Shown: positions 34,392 to 43,113 of the stretch, piece after piece
Numbering within the stretch: the stretch's first letter is position 1
Layout of the letters: every line of letters begins with the position of its first letter
Assembly: GCF_022953055.1 (NCBI RefSeq)
Contig: NZ_JALJEJ010000006.1
Span: 1 to 64,000 of the forward strand
Source of the DNA: Mucilaginibacter straminoryzae
Lineage (GTDB): Bacteria > Bacteroidota > Bacteroidia > Sphingobacteriales > Sphingobacteriaceae
Length of the DNA stretch: 64,000 nucleotides
Reading direction: 5' to 3'
Program-made: the position numbers and the translations under genes
The notes under the pieces: model-generated
What the model saw: only the letters and a program-made list of their open reading frames with translations
Databases searched by the model: none
What the model was told of the DNA's origin: nothing

Positions 34392-34976
34392 CTACAAACT
34401 CCTAAGGGCAGCTTTAATCAGCTGTTCCACATTCAAACTCCCTGATTGCCTTTTTATCTCTGCGTCTAAAACCTTTTCTGCCACATTACGGGCAAAACCC
34501 AGCATTACCAACGCCGACAGTGCTTCGTCTTTTACCGTTTGGTTAACCGGTACGGCTATCAGCGTATCGTAGCCGTCTTTCTTCAATTTGTCTTGCAGTT
34601 CCAGTATAAGCCGCTGCGCAGATTTGGGGCCTATACCTTTAATGCGTTGTATGGTTGGTACATGGCCTTTCACAATGGCCTCCTGTATCTCTTCGGGTGT
34701 AATGGATGATAACATCATCCGGGCCGTGTTGGGCCCTATCCCCGAAACCGAAATTAAATGAAGAAACAACCTGCGCTCGCCTTCATCAGCAAAACCATAA
34801 AGTGCGTGCGCGTCCTCTTTTACGTAAAGCCAGGTATAAAGTTTGAATTTTGTGCTATCTCCTAATTTGCCATAGGTATGAACAGAAATGTTAATGTGGT
34901 AGCCCACACCTCCTACATCCAAAACGGCGTAGGCCGGCGATTTAAAAACCAACCGGCCTTCAATATAATCATACAT
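34392..34976 (-). CDS. ruvA: Holliday junction branch migration protein RuvA
   Basis: DNA-binding subunit that clamps four-way junctions and recruits the RuvB motor. The 194-residue protein has the N-terminal OB fold (MYDYIEGRLVFKSPAYAVLD), two helix-hairpin-helix motifs (VSGIGPNTARMMLS, 77-90; IKGIGPKSAQRL, 112-123) and the C-terminal RuvB-interacting domain (about 145-194, ALVMLGFARNVAEKVL). Length is normal. It lies 26 bp upstream of sprA and 14 bp downstream of maeB; ruvB and ruvC are not here. Confidence 0.96.
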   Translation of the reverse strand: MYDYIEGRLVFKSPAYAVLDVGGVGYHINISVHTYGKLGDSTKFKLYTWLYVKEDAHALYGFADEGERRLFLHLISVSGIGPNTARMMLSSITPEEIQEAIVKGHVPTIQRIKGIGPKSAQRLILELQDKLKKDGYDTLIAVPVNQTVKDEALSALVMLGFARNVAEKVLDAEIKRQSGSLNVEQLIKAALRSL

Positions 34977-34990
34977 GATAAGGGTTGCTG

Positions 34991-37273
34991 CTAAGCATTT
35001 CTACTACTTTCTTTTTGCTGGGCATCTATTACCGCAATCGTGATCATGTTCACAATCTCCCTTACCGAACTGCCCAGTTGCAACACGTGCACCGGCTTGT
35101 TCAGCCCCAGAAGAATAGGCCCTACGGCCTCTGCCCCACCTAATTCCTGCAATAATTTATAGGCAATATTACCCGATTCCAAGTTAGGAAAAATCAGCGT
35201 ATTTGCAGGCTGTCCGTTAATAGTTGCGAAAGGAAAATTATCTGCTAAAAGATTGCTGTTTATAGCAAAGTTTGCCTGCATTTCACCGTCTACCACCATA
35301 TCCGGGTAGCGCTCATGCAGGATGCGTACCGCTTCGCGGGATTTCTCGGGGATCGGCCCATCGTTAGAGCCAAAGTTAGAGTAAGAAAGATGTGCTATAC
35401 GTGGCTGAATATTGAACTGACGGACGGATTTTTCGATCAGCACGGTAATATCCACCAGCTCTTCTACCGTCGGGTTTACGTTCACAGTTGTATCGCCAAA
35501 AAACACAGGCCCTTTCTGGGTAATCATCATATACATACCGGCAACACGGCTGGTGCCCGGCTCGGTACCAATGATCTGTAGCGCTGGTTTTACGGTACTT
35601 ACGTAGCTTTTGGTTAAGCCCGAGATCAACGCATCTGCCTCGCCGAACTGTACCATGCAGGCACCGTAATAGTTACGGTCCGTCATCAGTTTACGGGCCT
35701 CATAAAGGGTAATCCCCCTGCGCTGTCTTTTTTCATACAGGTATTGCGCGTATTCCTCGAAATGCGGCGCGTCGCCTTTGGTATCGATGATGCTTACATC
35801 GCCCAGGTCCAATTCGGTTTCCTCCATGATACTTTTGATCTTCTGGATGTTACCCAACAGAATAGGCGTTGCGATACCTTCGTCTTTCACAATCTGCGCC
35901 GCTTTCAGTATCTTGTAGTTATCCGCTTCGGCAAATACCACGCGTTTCGGGCTTTGCTTGGCCTTGATAGAGATGTTGCGCAACAGGCGGTCATCCTTAC
36001 CGATACGGCTTCTCAGCTCTTCGGCATAAGCATCCCAATCCTCAATTACACGGCGCGCCACACCAGACTCTATCGCAGCTTTAGCCACCGCCATAGATAC
36101 CTCGGTGATCAGGCGCTGGTCCATCGGTTTAGGAATAATATAATCCCTGCCGAATTTGATATTTTTTAAGTTATACGCCAGGTTAACCGCTTCCGGAACG
36201 GGTTTTTTGGCCAGTTCTGCAATGGCATTGGCGGCTGCCAGCTTCATTTCTTCGTTAATGGCAGTCGCGCGTACGTCTAACGCTCCGCGGAAGATGTAAG
36301 GGAAACCCAGTACGTTATTTACCTGGTTAGGAAAATCCGAACGACCAGTAGCCATAATAATGTCGTCGCGGGTTTCAACAGCGGTTTCGTAATCAATTTC
36401 GGGTGTTGGGTTGGCCATAGCGAACACAATCGGATTAGGCGCCATGCTGCGCAGCATATCCGGTGAAACCACGTTACCTGCCGAAAGGCCGATAAAAACG
36501 TCGGCATCTTTCATGGCATCCGAAAGATTCTTTACATCTGTACGGTCTGTCGCAAAGAACATGCGCAGCTCGTCCAGGTCGGTACGCTCTTTGTTCAACA
36601 CGCCGTTGATATCAAACATCACCAGGTTTTCTTTCTTCACCCCCAGCGACAAATAAATTTTAGAACAAGAGATGGCCGCAGCGCCCGCACCGTTCACCAC
36701 CAGTTTAATCTCGCTCAGCTTTTTGCCTTGTATTTCGCAAGCGTTAGATAAAGCCGCACCCGAAATAATGGCCGTACCGTGCTGGTCGTCGTGCATTACC
36801 GGGATGTTCATTTCGGCCTTCAGCCTTTTCTCTATCTCGAAACAGGTAGGTGCAGAAATATCTTCGAGGTTGATGCCGCCGAAGGTAGGTTCAAGCGCCT
36901 TTACGATGTTGACAAACTCATCAACGTTGGTTGCATCAATCTCCAGGTCGAAAACATCGATATCTGCATAGATCTTAAACAGTAACCCTTTTCCTTCCAT
37001 TACGGGTTTACTGGCTTCCGGGCCGATATTTCCCAGGCCCAATACCGCAGTACCATTACTGATTACCGCTACCAGGTTACCTTTGGTGGTATATTTATAA
37101 ACGTCGTCTTTATTTTCAGCAATCTTCAAACAAGGCTCTGCAACGCCGGGCGAGTAGGCCATGGTGAGGTCGCGTTGCGAATTTGTTGGTTTTGTAGGCA
37201 CTACCTGAATTTTGCCGGGACGGCCTTTCGCATGGTAGTTCAATGCATCGAGCTTACGATTGGTTTTGTTCAT
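34991..37273 (-). CDS. maeB: NADP-dependent malic enzyme with phosphotransacetylase-like domain
   Basis: Oxidative decarboxylation of malate to pyruvate, supplying NADPH. The 760-residue protein is of the MaeB type. The malic N-terminal domain has [10 protein letters not shown] (about 39-48) and DDQHGTAI (about 135-142). The NAD(P)-binding domain contains [15 protein letters not shown] (about 164-178). A C-terminal phosphotransacetylase-like regulatory domain spans about 430-755. The ATG at 37273 is chosen over one at 37294 because homologues start near [14 protein letters not shown] -7 element TAATTTTG lies on the minus strand at 37292-37299, so transcription would start just before the chosen ATG. 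Confidence 0.95.
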   Translation of the reverse strand: MNKTNRKLDALNYHAKGRPGKIQVVPTKPTNSQRDLTMAYSPGVAEPCLKIAENKDDVYKYTTKGNLVAVISNGTAVLGLGNIGPEASKPVMEGKGLLFKIYADIDVFDLEIDATNVDEFVNIVKALEPTFGGINLEDISAPTCFEIEKRLKAEMNIPVMHDDQHGTAIISGAALSNACEIQGKKLSEIKLVVNGAGAAAISCSKIYLSLGVKKENLVMFDINGVLNKERTDLDELRMFFATDRTDVKNLSDAMKDADVFIGLSAGNVVSPDMLRSMAPNPIVFAMANPTPEIDYETAVETRDDIIMATGRSDFPNQVNNVLGFPYIFRGALDVRATAINEEMKLAAANAIAELAKKPVPEAVNLAYNLKNIKFGRDYIIPKPMDQRLITEVSMAVAKAAIESGVARRVIEDWDAYAEELRSRIGKDDRLLRNISIKAKQSPKRVVFAEADNYKILKAAQIVKDEGIATPILLGNIQKIKSIMEETELDLGDVSIIDTKGDAPHFEEYAQYLYEKRQRRGITLYEARKLMTDRNYYGACMVQFGEADALISGLTKSYVSTVKPALQIIGTEPGTSRVAGMYMMITQKGPVFFGDTTVNVNPTVEELVDITVLIEKSVRQFNIQPRIAHLSYSNFGSNDGPIPEKSREAVRILHERYPDMVVDGEMQANFAINSNLLADNFPFATINGQPANTLIFPNLESGNIAYKLLQELGGAEAVGPILLGLNKPVHVLQLGSSVREIVNMITIAVIDAQQKESSRNA

Positions 37274-37427
37274 CTTCTCAAATTCAAGCAGCAAAATTAC
37301 AATTCTTTTTGAACCGCTTTTATGATAAGCGTATTATGAATTAATTACTTGTGCAAAATTGAAAGGAAAATGCAGCAACAATGCTGGTCATGAAGCAACA
37401 TCCGGTAAACAGGAAATGATCAGGATA

Positions 37428-38669
37428 CTATTTTGCCGCTACTGCATTGCCCGCAGGGCGCGATGCAGCGTCAGGTGCCGTGAGGCGCAAAGTTTGCCCG
37501 GGGATGGCTTTAGAGGTATGGTTCCACTCTTTCAGTTCGCTTAGCTCCATGCCGTATTTATCCGCGATAGAACTAAGGGTCTCTCCCCTCTTTACGGTAT
37601 GGTACTGAGGCAATTGCTGTACAGGACCGGCTTCAACCTCTGTTGTATTAAAAACAGGTTCGGCCGGAACGGTTAAGGCATCGCCGGTAAGGGCACTGTA
37701 TAAAGCGCCGAATTTCTCTTTATTAATCTGCGGAAGTATTAAGCGGCGTGGTGCAGCCGGTGTTCCGTTGATTACCAATTTGCGGTAGCACGGATTTAAA
37801 GCTGCCAGTTGCCCCAGGTCGACGTTAATTACGCGGGCTACATTGCTCAGCGAAACAAACTTGTTCACCATTACGGTATCGGTCTGCTCTGGTAACGCGC
37901 ACGACTGCGGATTGATGTTGTGCTGGTTATAGTAGTTCATCACATAGGTCATTGCGATGAACGCAGGTACATAATTACGTGTTTCAGCAGGTAAATACTG
38001 GCGGATGGACCAATAATCCAGCGCGTTTGCTTTCTGGATAGCACGCTCTACGCTGCCTTTACCGCAGTTGTAAGACGCTATGGCCAGCAGCCAGTCGCCA
38101 AACTCCTGATAAGCATCGCGCAGGTAAGCTGCTGCTGCGTAGCTGGCCTGGATTGGGTCACGGCGTTCATCAACGTAGTTGTTGATGTTCAATCCGTAAG
38201 TACGACCGGTGGTTGCCATAAACTGCCAAGGCCCTGCAGCGCCCACACGCGAAACTGCATTTGGGTTAAGCGATGATTCTACGATAGAAAGAAATTTGAT
38301 CTCTTCAGGAATCCCTGCATCTCGGAAAGCCTTTTCGTAAATAGGGAAGTAGTATTTAGCCAGGCCGAGCATTTTGCCGATCTCGTCGCGGCGGTTGGGG
38401 CTGGTATAAATATCGATATAGCTTTGTACAAACTCATTATAGTCAAGCTGTACATCTTTTTGAATAGTAGTTAAACGGCTTTTGAAAAACATTCCCGGGC
38501 CAGAAACAGCCGGGGGAAGCATACCTGTTACGGTGGTTGCCGTATCGGTGCGGAAAGCGTTTGAAGGTTTCGCGGCGTTAGCCGAATCTGTACTGATAAC
38601 AGGAACAGATGCGCCAAGCAGCAGTTTCGACATTAAAACGAAAGCAAGAACAGTATAAAATCTCAACAT
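37428..38669 (-). CDS. membrane-bound lytic murein transglycosylase with LysM domain (MltD-like)
   Basis: Cleaves peptidoglycan glycan strands to 1,6-anhydro products in the periplasm. The 413-residue product has an N-terminal signal or anchor (about 4-20). The SLT domain (about 105-260) has the catalytic Glu131 in FLSIVESSLNP and family motifs GAAGPWQFM and IASYNCGKGSVERA. The C-terminus has one clear LysM domain (YHTVKRGETLSSIADKYG, about 350-367, to LRLT). The MltD arrangement often has two or more LysM copies; only one is clear here. It is a single gene between maeB and gatA. Confidence 0.92.
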   Translation of the reverse strand: MLRFYTVLAFVLMSKLLLGASVPVISTDSANAAKPSNAFRTDTATTVTGMLPPAVSGPGMFFKSRLTTIQKDVQLDYNEFVQSYIDIYTSPNRRDEIGKMLGLAKYYFPIYEKAFRDAGIPEEIKFLSIVESSLNPNAVSRVGAAGPWQFMATTGRTYGLNINNYVDERRDPIQASYAAAAYLRDAYQEFGDWLLAIASYNCGKGSVERAIQKANALDYWSIRQYLPAETRNYVPAFIAMTYVMNYYNQHNINPQSCALPEQTDTVMVNKFVSLSNVARVINVDLGQLAALNPCYRKLVINGTPAAPRRLILPQINKEKFGALYSALTGDALTVPAEPVFNTTEVEAGPVQQLPQYHTVKRGETLSSIADKYGMELSELKEWNHTSKAIPGQTLRLTAPDAASRPAGNAVAAK

Positions 38670-38734
38670 TTAACTAGTAGGGGTTTTAAAATACTGCGCC
38701 AAGGTTAAAAGCGATGCTACTAAATTAATACTAT

Positions 38735-40162
38735 TTAACTTAAATCTAAAAAAATTTTTGAAAAACTCAGCAATTCCCTTTCGGCAAGGGGTTTGGCTGA
38801 AAGCTGCATACCTAACGGCAGCTTCGAAGATTTGTTTTTTACGGGCAGAGAAATCGCAGGCAAACCTGCCAGCGACGCCTGTACCGTAAAAATATCTGAA
38901 AGATAAGATACGACTGGGTCTTTCTCCTCACGATCTAACCTGAAAGCAGGCTCTGGCGCAGTGGGGGTAAGAATAAGGTCATATTCTTTTAATATCTCGA
39001 AAGTTTTATCCCTGATGAGGCGACGCATTTTTTGCGCCTTGGTATAATACGCGTCGTAATAACCCGCGCTTAGAATAAAGGTGCCGAGCATAATCCGCCG
39101 TTTCACTTCCTTACCAAACCCTTCAGACCGCGATAATTTATACGTGCTGGTAAGGTCGGTAGCGTTGGGGCTGCGGTAGCCGTAATGCACGCCGTCATAA
39201 CGCGCCAGGTTTGAAGACGCTTCAGCCATCGTCAGAATATAATACGTGGGCACTACATAGTCCAGGTATTCAAAAGAAACAGGTTCTACCGTGTGTCCCT
39301 GCGCTTTTAGGTTAGCAATGGTATCTTCGAGGGCCGTTTTTACCGCTTCGTCCAGGCCGGGGCGTTCCAGCGCCTCTTTCAGGTAGGCTATTTTCTTTTT
39401 AGCTGTTCCCGCGGTTTCAATACCGTATGAATCAGCTTTAGATTGAATCAGGGTGCTATCGTACTGATCAGGGCCGGCCATTACTTCCGTCAGCAATACG
39501 GCATCTTCAACAGACCGGGTAAGGGTGCCCACCTGGTCGAAAGAAGAAGCGTAAGCGATAATTCCGTGCCGTGAAATACGCCCATAAGTGGGTTTAAAAC
39601 CAATGATACCGCAAAAAGATGCTGGCTGACGAACCGAGCCACCGGTATCTGTCCCGATAGCGGCGTGGCACATACCCGCCTGTACACTTACTGCTGAGCC
39701 ACCAGACGAGCCACCTGGTACACGCGCATTATCTGCAAAGTTTTTTACTGCGCCATAGTACGAGTTTTGGTTAGAAGCGCCCATGGCAAACTCGTCGCAA
39801 TTACAACGGCCGATAATGATGGCATCTTCTGCCAGCAGCCTTTCTACAATGGTTGAAGAATAAATGGCTTTGTAATTCTCCAGTATTTTGGATGAAGCCG
39901 AAGCTTTATGGCCTTTATAAAGGATATTATCTTTAATGCTGATTACCATGCCGGCCAGGCGGCCGGCGGTATTGTTCTTCAGTTTTTCGCCAATAACAAT
40001 GGCGCGTTCAACGGCTTCCTTTTCAAAAACCTCTACAAAGGCATTTAAATGCGAATTCAGTGCAATTTGCGAAAGGTAGTCTTTCACCAAACCCTCCATG
40101 GTAAGCCCGTCATGCTGCAAACCATGCCTGATCTCATTTAAAGAAGTAAACGTTTTAGCCAT
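38735..40162 (-). CDS. gatA: Asp-tRNA(Asn)/Glu-tRNA(Gln) amidotransferase subunit A
   Basis: Glutaminase subunit of GatCAB: releases ammonia from glutamine to amidate misacylated Glu-tRNA(Gln) or Asp-tRNA(Asn). The 475-residue amidase-signature protein has the complete Ser-cisSer-Lys triad: Lys77 (ISIKDNI), Ser152 (PGGSSGGSA) and nucleophile Ser176 (GTDTGGSVRQP). Length is normal. gatB and gatC are not adjacent. It lies downstream of the two Tat genes, but a strong terminator (40180-40214) separates them, so it likely has its own promoter in the roughly 20 bp after the hairpin, which I could not define. Confidence 0.96.
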   Translation of the reverse strand: MAKTFTSLNEIRHGLQHDGLTMEGLVKDYLSQIALNSHLNAFVEVFEKEAVERAIVIGEKLKNNTAGRLAGMVISIKDNILYKGHKASASSKILENYKAIYSSTIVERLLAEDAIIIGRCNCDEFAMGASNQNSYYGAVKNFADNARVPGGSSGGSAVSVQAGMCHAAIGTDTGGSVRQPASFCGIIGFKPTYGRISRHGIIAYASSFDQVGTLTRSVEDAVLLTEVMAGPDQYDSTLIQSKADSYGIETAGTAKKKIAYLKEALERPGLDEAVKTALEDTIANLKAQGHTVEPVSFEYLDYVVPTYYILTMAEASSNLARYDGVHYGYRSPNATDLTSTYKLSRSEGFGKEVKRRIMLGTFILSAGYYDAYYTKAQKMRRLIRDKTFEILKEYDLILTPTAPEPAFRLDREEKDPVVSYLSDIFTVQASLAGLPAISLPVKNKSSKLPLGMQLSAKPLAERELLSFSKIFLDLS

Positions 40163-40179
40163 GGGCCTAAAATAAAAAA

Positions 40180-40214
40180 ACTTATCAGTTGAAAAGGTAT
40201 TTCAACCGATAAGT
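40180..40214 (-). terminator. terminator after the Tat genes
   Basis: 15-bp stem with one mismatch (40180-40194 with 40200-40214), 5-nt loop, followed on the minus strand by TTTTTTATTTTA. Confidence 0.9.
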
Positions 40215-40258
40215 TTACCAATCCGGTAGGATTACCGGAATTTATTTCTTAAAACAGC

Positions 40259-40444
40259 TTAAGCGTTTCTTTTTTCTTCGCTGGTTGTGCTGGTAGTATT
40301 AGATGGCTCGTGGTTCTGAGCATCTTTAAATTCTTTAACGCCTTTGCCTAAGCCTCTCATTAGTTCAGGAATTTTCTTTCCGCCGAATAATAAAAGGATT
40401 GCAATGATAATCAGAATGATTTCTGGTGCGCCTAATCCACCCAT
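40259..40444 (-). CDS. tatA: twin-arginine translocase TatA/TatE family subunit (short)
   Basis: Pore-forming component of the Tat system, which exports folded proteins across the inner membrane. The 61-residue protein has the family plan: a short periplasmic N-terminus, one membrane helix ([20 protein letters not shown], about 7-26), the amphipathic helix [15 protein letters not shown] (28-42), and a polar Ser/Thr tail. It lies 28 bp after a longer TatA/B-like gene in the same direction. tatC is not in the window. Confidence 0.92.
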   Translation of the reverse strand: MGGLGAPEIILIIIAILLLFGGKKIPELMRGLGKGVKEFKDAQNHEPSNTTSTTSEEKRNA

Positions 40445-40472
40445 GATAATTTAATTTAAATGTTTAAAATTT

Positions 40473-40934
40473 TTACTCCTTAACTGCCTTAGTTTCGGTT
40501 CCCTGTTTTGTGATCTCTTCTTCCTGATGTACGTTAGCAGCCGCTGCATGGTTTTCCGCCGCAGGCGTTGTTTCTGTTTGCTCTGGTATTAAGTGCGAAA
40601 CATCTGCATGGCTTTCAGATGGTTCAGGATGATTGTAATCGGTTATCCCCATGTAATTTGCGCCGCTTAACGGTACCGCATTCGGAACAGATGGTGCCTC
40701 TGGCTCTTGCTGTACCGGTGGCGGGGTTTCATTCTTTTCTTCAAAATTGTTGATCTGGTTCTGAATTTCGCGCTTAACGCCTTCAGAGGCATCTTTAAAA
40801 TCACGTAAACCTTTACCCAGCGTTCTGGCCATCTGCGGGAGTTTCTCGCCACCAAACAACAACAACGCCACAAACAGGATGAGTATCAACTCTGGTGTAC
40901 CTATATTCAGAAACAGAAGAACCGGGTGAAACAT
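40473..40934 (-). CDS. twin-arginine translocase TatA/TatB family subunit (long)
   Basis: The 153-residue paralogue of the following short Tat gene has a membrane helix (PELILILFVALLLFGGEKLP, about 14-33), the amphipathic helix MARTLGKGLRDFKDASEGV and an extended Gln/Glu/Pro-rich acidic tail (about 65-153). The FGGEKLPQMARTLGKG segment looks like TatA, while the longer tail is more like TatB, so its role as the TatBC partner is possible but unproven. A -7 element TATATTTG lies upstream on the minus strand (40952-40959), without a clear -33, making this the likely first gene of the Tat pair. Confidence 0.85.
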   Translation of the reverse strand: MFHPVLLFLNIGTPELILILFVALLLFGGEKLPQMARTLGKGLRDFKDASEGVKREIQNQINNFEEKNETPPPVQQEPEAPSVPNAVPLSGANYMGITDYNHPEPSESHADVSHLIPEQTETTPAAENHAAAANVHQEEEITKQGTETKAVKE

Positions 40935-40990
40935 ACTAATGAATGAAGTTACAAATATAAATAATTTAAAACGGATAAAAGTCCTTTATA

Positions 40991-42298
40991 TTATTGTGGT
41001 GCAAGCCAAATCTTCGGGTTTACAGCGGTTTGCCCTTTGTACAACTCAAAGTGGACCTGGGTTTCGCCGGTAGCAGCATCCGTAGCCACCGTGCCCAGCG
41101 TTTGCTTGATATCTACCTTGGCGCCTTTTGAAACACTTACAGATTTGAGGTTGGCATAGGCCGTAAAATATTCGCCATGCCGGATCACCACCAGGTACGT
41201 ACCACTGATATTATTAATGGAAGTTACCTCGCCGGAGAAGATCGCGCGAACCGCTGCATTTGCGCCGGTACGGATATCAATACCCGGGTTATCTGTTTTA
41301 ATGCCTTCGATATAGTTCATCCCGAACTCCTGCGTGATTACCCCATTGGCCACCGGCCACGGCAAGCGCCCCCGGTTACCCAGGAAATCATTGGACAGTT
41401 TAGCAGCTTCGGGTGTAGCGTTCAGCAGTTCGCTATTGCTGGAGGTCGATTTTGGCGCCGGGCGATTCGATGCTACCGGAGCAGCCGTTCCAGCAGCCTT
41501 AGCACGTTCGGCAGCGGCTTTTGCTTCAGCCGCACGTTGCGCTGCAAGACGCGCTTCCTCCTGCCTACGCGCTTCTTCGATCTCGCGCCGGATGGTGATC
41601 CGGATCTGCCGGTCTATCTGCGCCATCTGTCGCTGGCCATCGCGGATTTGTTTATTAATTTCACCCTGCTGTTTAGACAGGTTGCTGATCACCTGTAACT
41701 GATCGTTCTTCTGCTTGCCGAGCGTCTCCTTTTCTTTCTCCTGGTCTTCCAGCAAATTATATTGTTCTTTCTTGGTACGGTCAAGCTCCGATATTTTATT
41801 GTTGAGTTCGTGCTGCGTACCTTGGATAGAAGCGGCCTGCCGCTCGCGGTAGTTACCAAACTGCTGCAGGTATTTTAACCGTTTATAAGCCTGGTTAAAG
41901 TCTTTCGAGGCAAAGATGAACATCAGCTTGTTATACGCGCTCTGGTTATGGTAGGCGAAAACGATCATGGCCGCGTACTCCTTCTTCAACTGATCCAGCT
42001 GGCTCTGAAGGGTATGAACCGTATTTGTATTCTGGTTGATCTGGTTCCCTAACAGGCGGATCTCTGCATTCAGGTTATTGATCTTGTCCTCCCGCAGCGA
42101 TATCTGTGCTTTAAGGTTATTCAGCTCCTTTAAGGTTGTCTTTTTATTTTTTTGCGTTTCGCGCAATTCATCGTTCAATTGCTGAAGCTCGCGGTTTAAT
42201 TGTTCGCGCTTACGCTTAAGCTCTGCACTGCTTTGTGCCCAGCTCTGCGCAGCAATTAATACTAACAGACAAACAATTAAGGCTCTTATAAATTTCAT
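40991..42298 (-). CDS. EnvC-like murein hydrolase activator (degenerate M23 domain)
   Basis: Periplasmic coiled-coil protein expected to activate cell-wall amidases during division. The 435-residue product starts at the ATG 42298 (MKFIRAL...), with a signal peptide ending AWAQ (about 22), long coiled coils (about 24-245), an Ala-rich linker, and a LytM/M23 domain (about 315-435). The zinc-binding residues are mostly lost: NPGIDI instead of HxGxDI, YANL instead of YAHL, and QVHFEL instead of HLHFE. This argues against its own hydrolase activity and for an activator role, as in E. coli EnvC. It lies 17 bp downstream of the DUF4292 lipoprotein gene. Confidence 0.88.
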   Translation of the reverse strand: MKFIRALIVCLLVLIAAQSWAQSSAELKRKREQLNRELQQLNDELRETQKNKKTTLKELNNLKAQISLREDKINNLNAEIRLLGNQINQNTNTVHTLQSQLDQLKKEYAAMIVFAYHNQSAYNKLMFIFASKDFNQAYKRLKYLQQFGNYRERQAASIQGTQHELNNKISELDRTKKEQYNLLEDQEKEKETLGKQKNDQLQVISNLSKQQGEINKQIRDGQRQMAQIDRQIRITIRREIEEARRQEEARLAAQRAAEAKAAAERAKAAGTAAPVASNRPAPKSTSSNSELLNATPEAAKLSNDFLGNRGRLPWPVANGVITQEFGMNYIEGIKTDNPGIDIRTGANAAVRAIFSGEVTSINNISGTYLVVIRHGEYFTAYANLKSVSVSKGAKVDIKQTLGTVATDAATGETQVHFELYKGQTAVNPKIWLAPQ

Positions 42299-42315
42299 TA
42301 ACCAAAAATACAATT

Positions 42316-43113
42316 TTAATCTACCTGTGTAAACCGTTTGGGCACGCTAAACGGAAAATCAACAGCCTCGTCAAAATCTGCTTTAGTGTAATGCAGCTCA
42401 GCCTTGATATTCTTATTCTTTACAGTAGAGGTAAACGTGATCTGGGAAGGGATGGTGCGGTTAACAGATAGAATATAATCTGAATTATTGATCATAAGCG
42501 ATTGCCCCGCCGCCTGGTTAGACAGGTTGGTGCTACTCACTTTCAGATCGGGGCCTACGGTTAACTCATACATCATCTGCGCCAACTGGCCGGTTAGTAC
42601 CGTGTTGTTATTGCTTGCATTCAACTGGGCATCATCATTCAATAATTCCGGGATGGCATTACCTACCAGGATAGATTCGATGGTTTTATAATTTACCGCC
42701 GGGCCTGTATAGCTATGTACATAGCTGAAAGGTTTTTTTAAATACTGGCTTTGCAAACGGTTTAATACCAGGATGCTGTCCTGGGTGATCATCGCACGCG
42801 CCACTTCTACCCCTAAAACCGCTGTAACAGAAATCCAGATGCGCTGGTTACGCTGGATACGAATGTTTAACGTAACATCATTACTGTTGCCGTTGATATC
42901 CAGCTGGGTTTTTGCCTTGCCGGAAAAAGTGTTAAAGCTTACCTGCCTGGCCCGAATGGCCTCTAACTTCTTGTGTTTGGTATTGGCCGCGTTGTTTTCG
43001 GCTACAGCTGCGCTGTCTTTCCCGGTTGTTCTTACCAGTTGCTTTTTTGCATGGCAACTGACAACAACCATACCGGCAACCAGCAACAGGCTACTCAATA
43101 TATTTCTTTTCAT
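42316..43113 (-). CDS. DUF4292 family lipoprotein
   Basis: The 265-residue lipoprotein has lipobox VVVSC with acylated Cys20. The mature part contains FNTFSGKAKTQLDINGNSND, IRIQRNQRIWISVTAVLGVE and ARAMITQDSILVLNRLQSQY, the conserved core of DUF4292. The fold resembles LolA/LolB lipoprotein carriers, so a role in envelope lipoprotein traffic is possible but is only inference. It overlaps the TPR gene upstream by 23 bp and is followed by the EnvC-like gene, an arrangement seen in other Bacteroidota. Confidence 0.88.
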   Translation of the reverse strand: MKRNILSSLLLVAGMVVVSCHAKKQLVRTTGKDSAAVAENNAANTKHKKLEAIRARQVSFNTFSGKAKTQLDINGNSNDVTLNIRIQRNQRIWISVTAVLGVEVARAMITQDSILVLNRLQSQYLKKPFSYVHSYTGPAVNYKTIESILVGNAIPELLNDDAQLNASNNNTVLTGQLAQMMYELTVGPDLKVSSTNLSNQAAGQSLMINNSDYILSVNRTIPSQITFTSTVKNKNIKAELHYTKADFDEAVDFPFSVPKRFTQVD

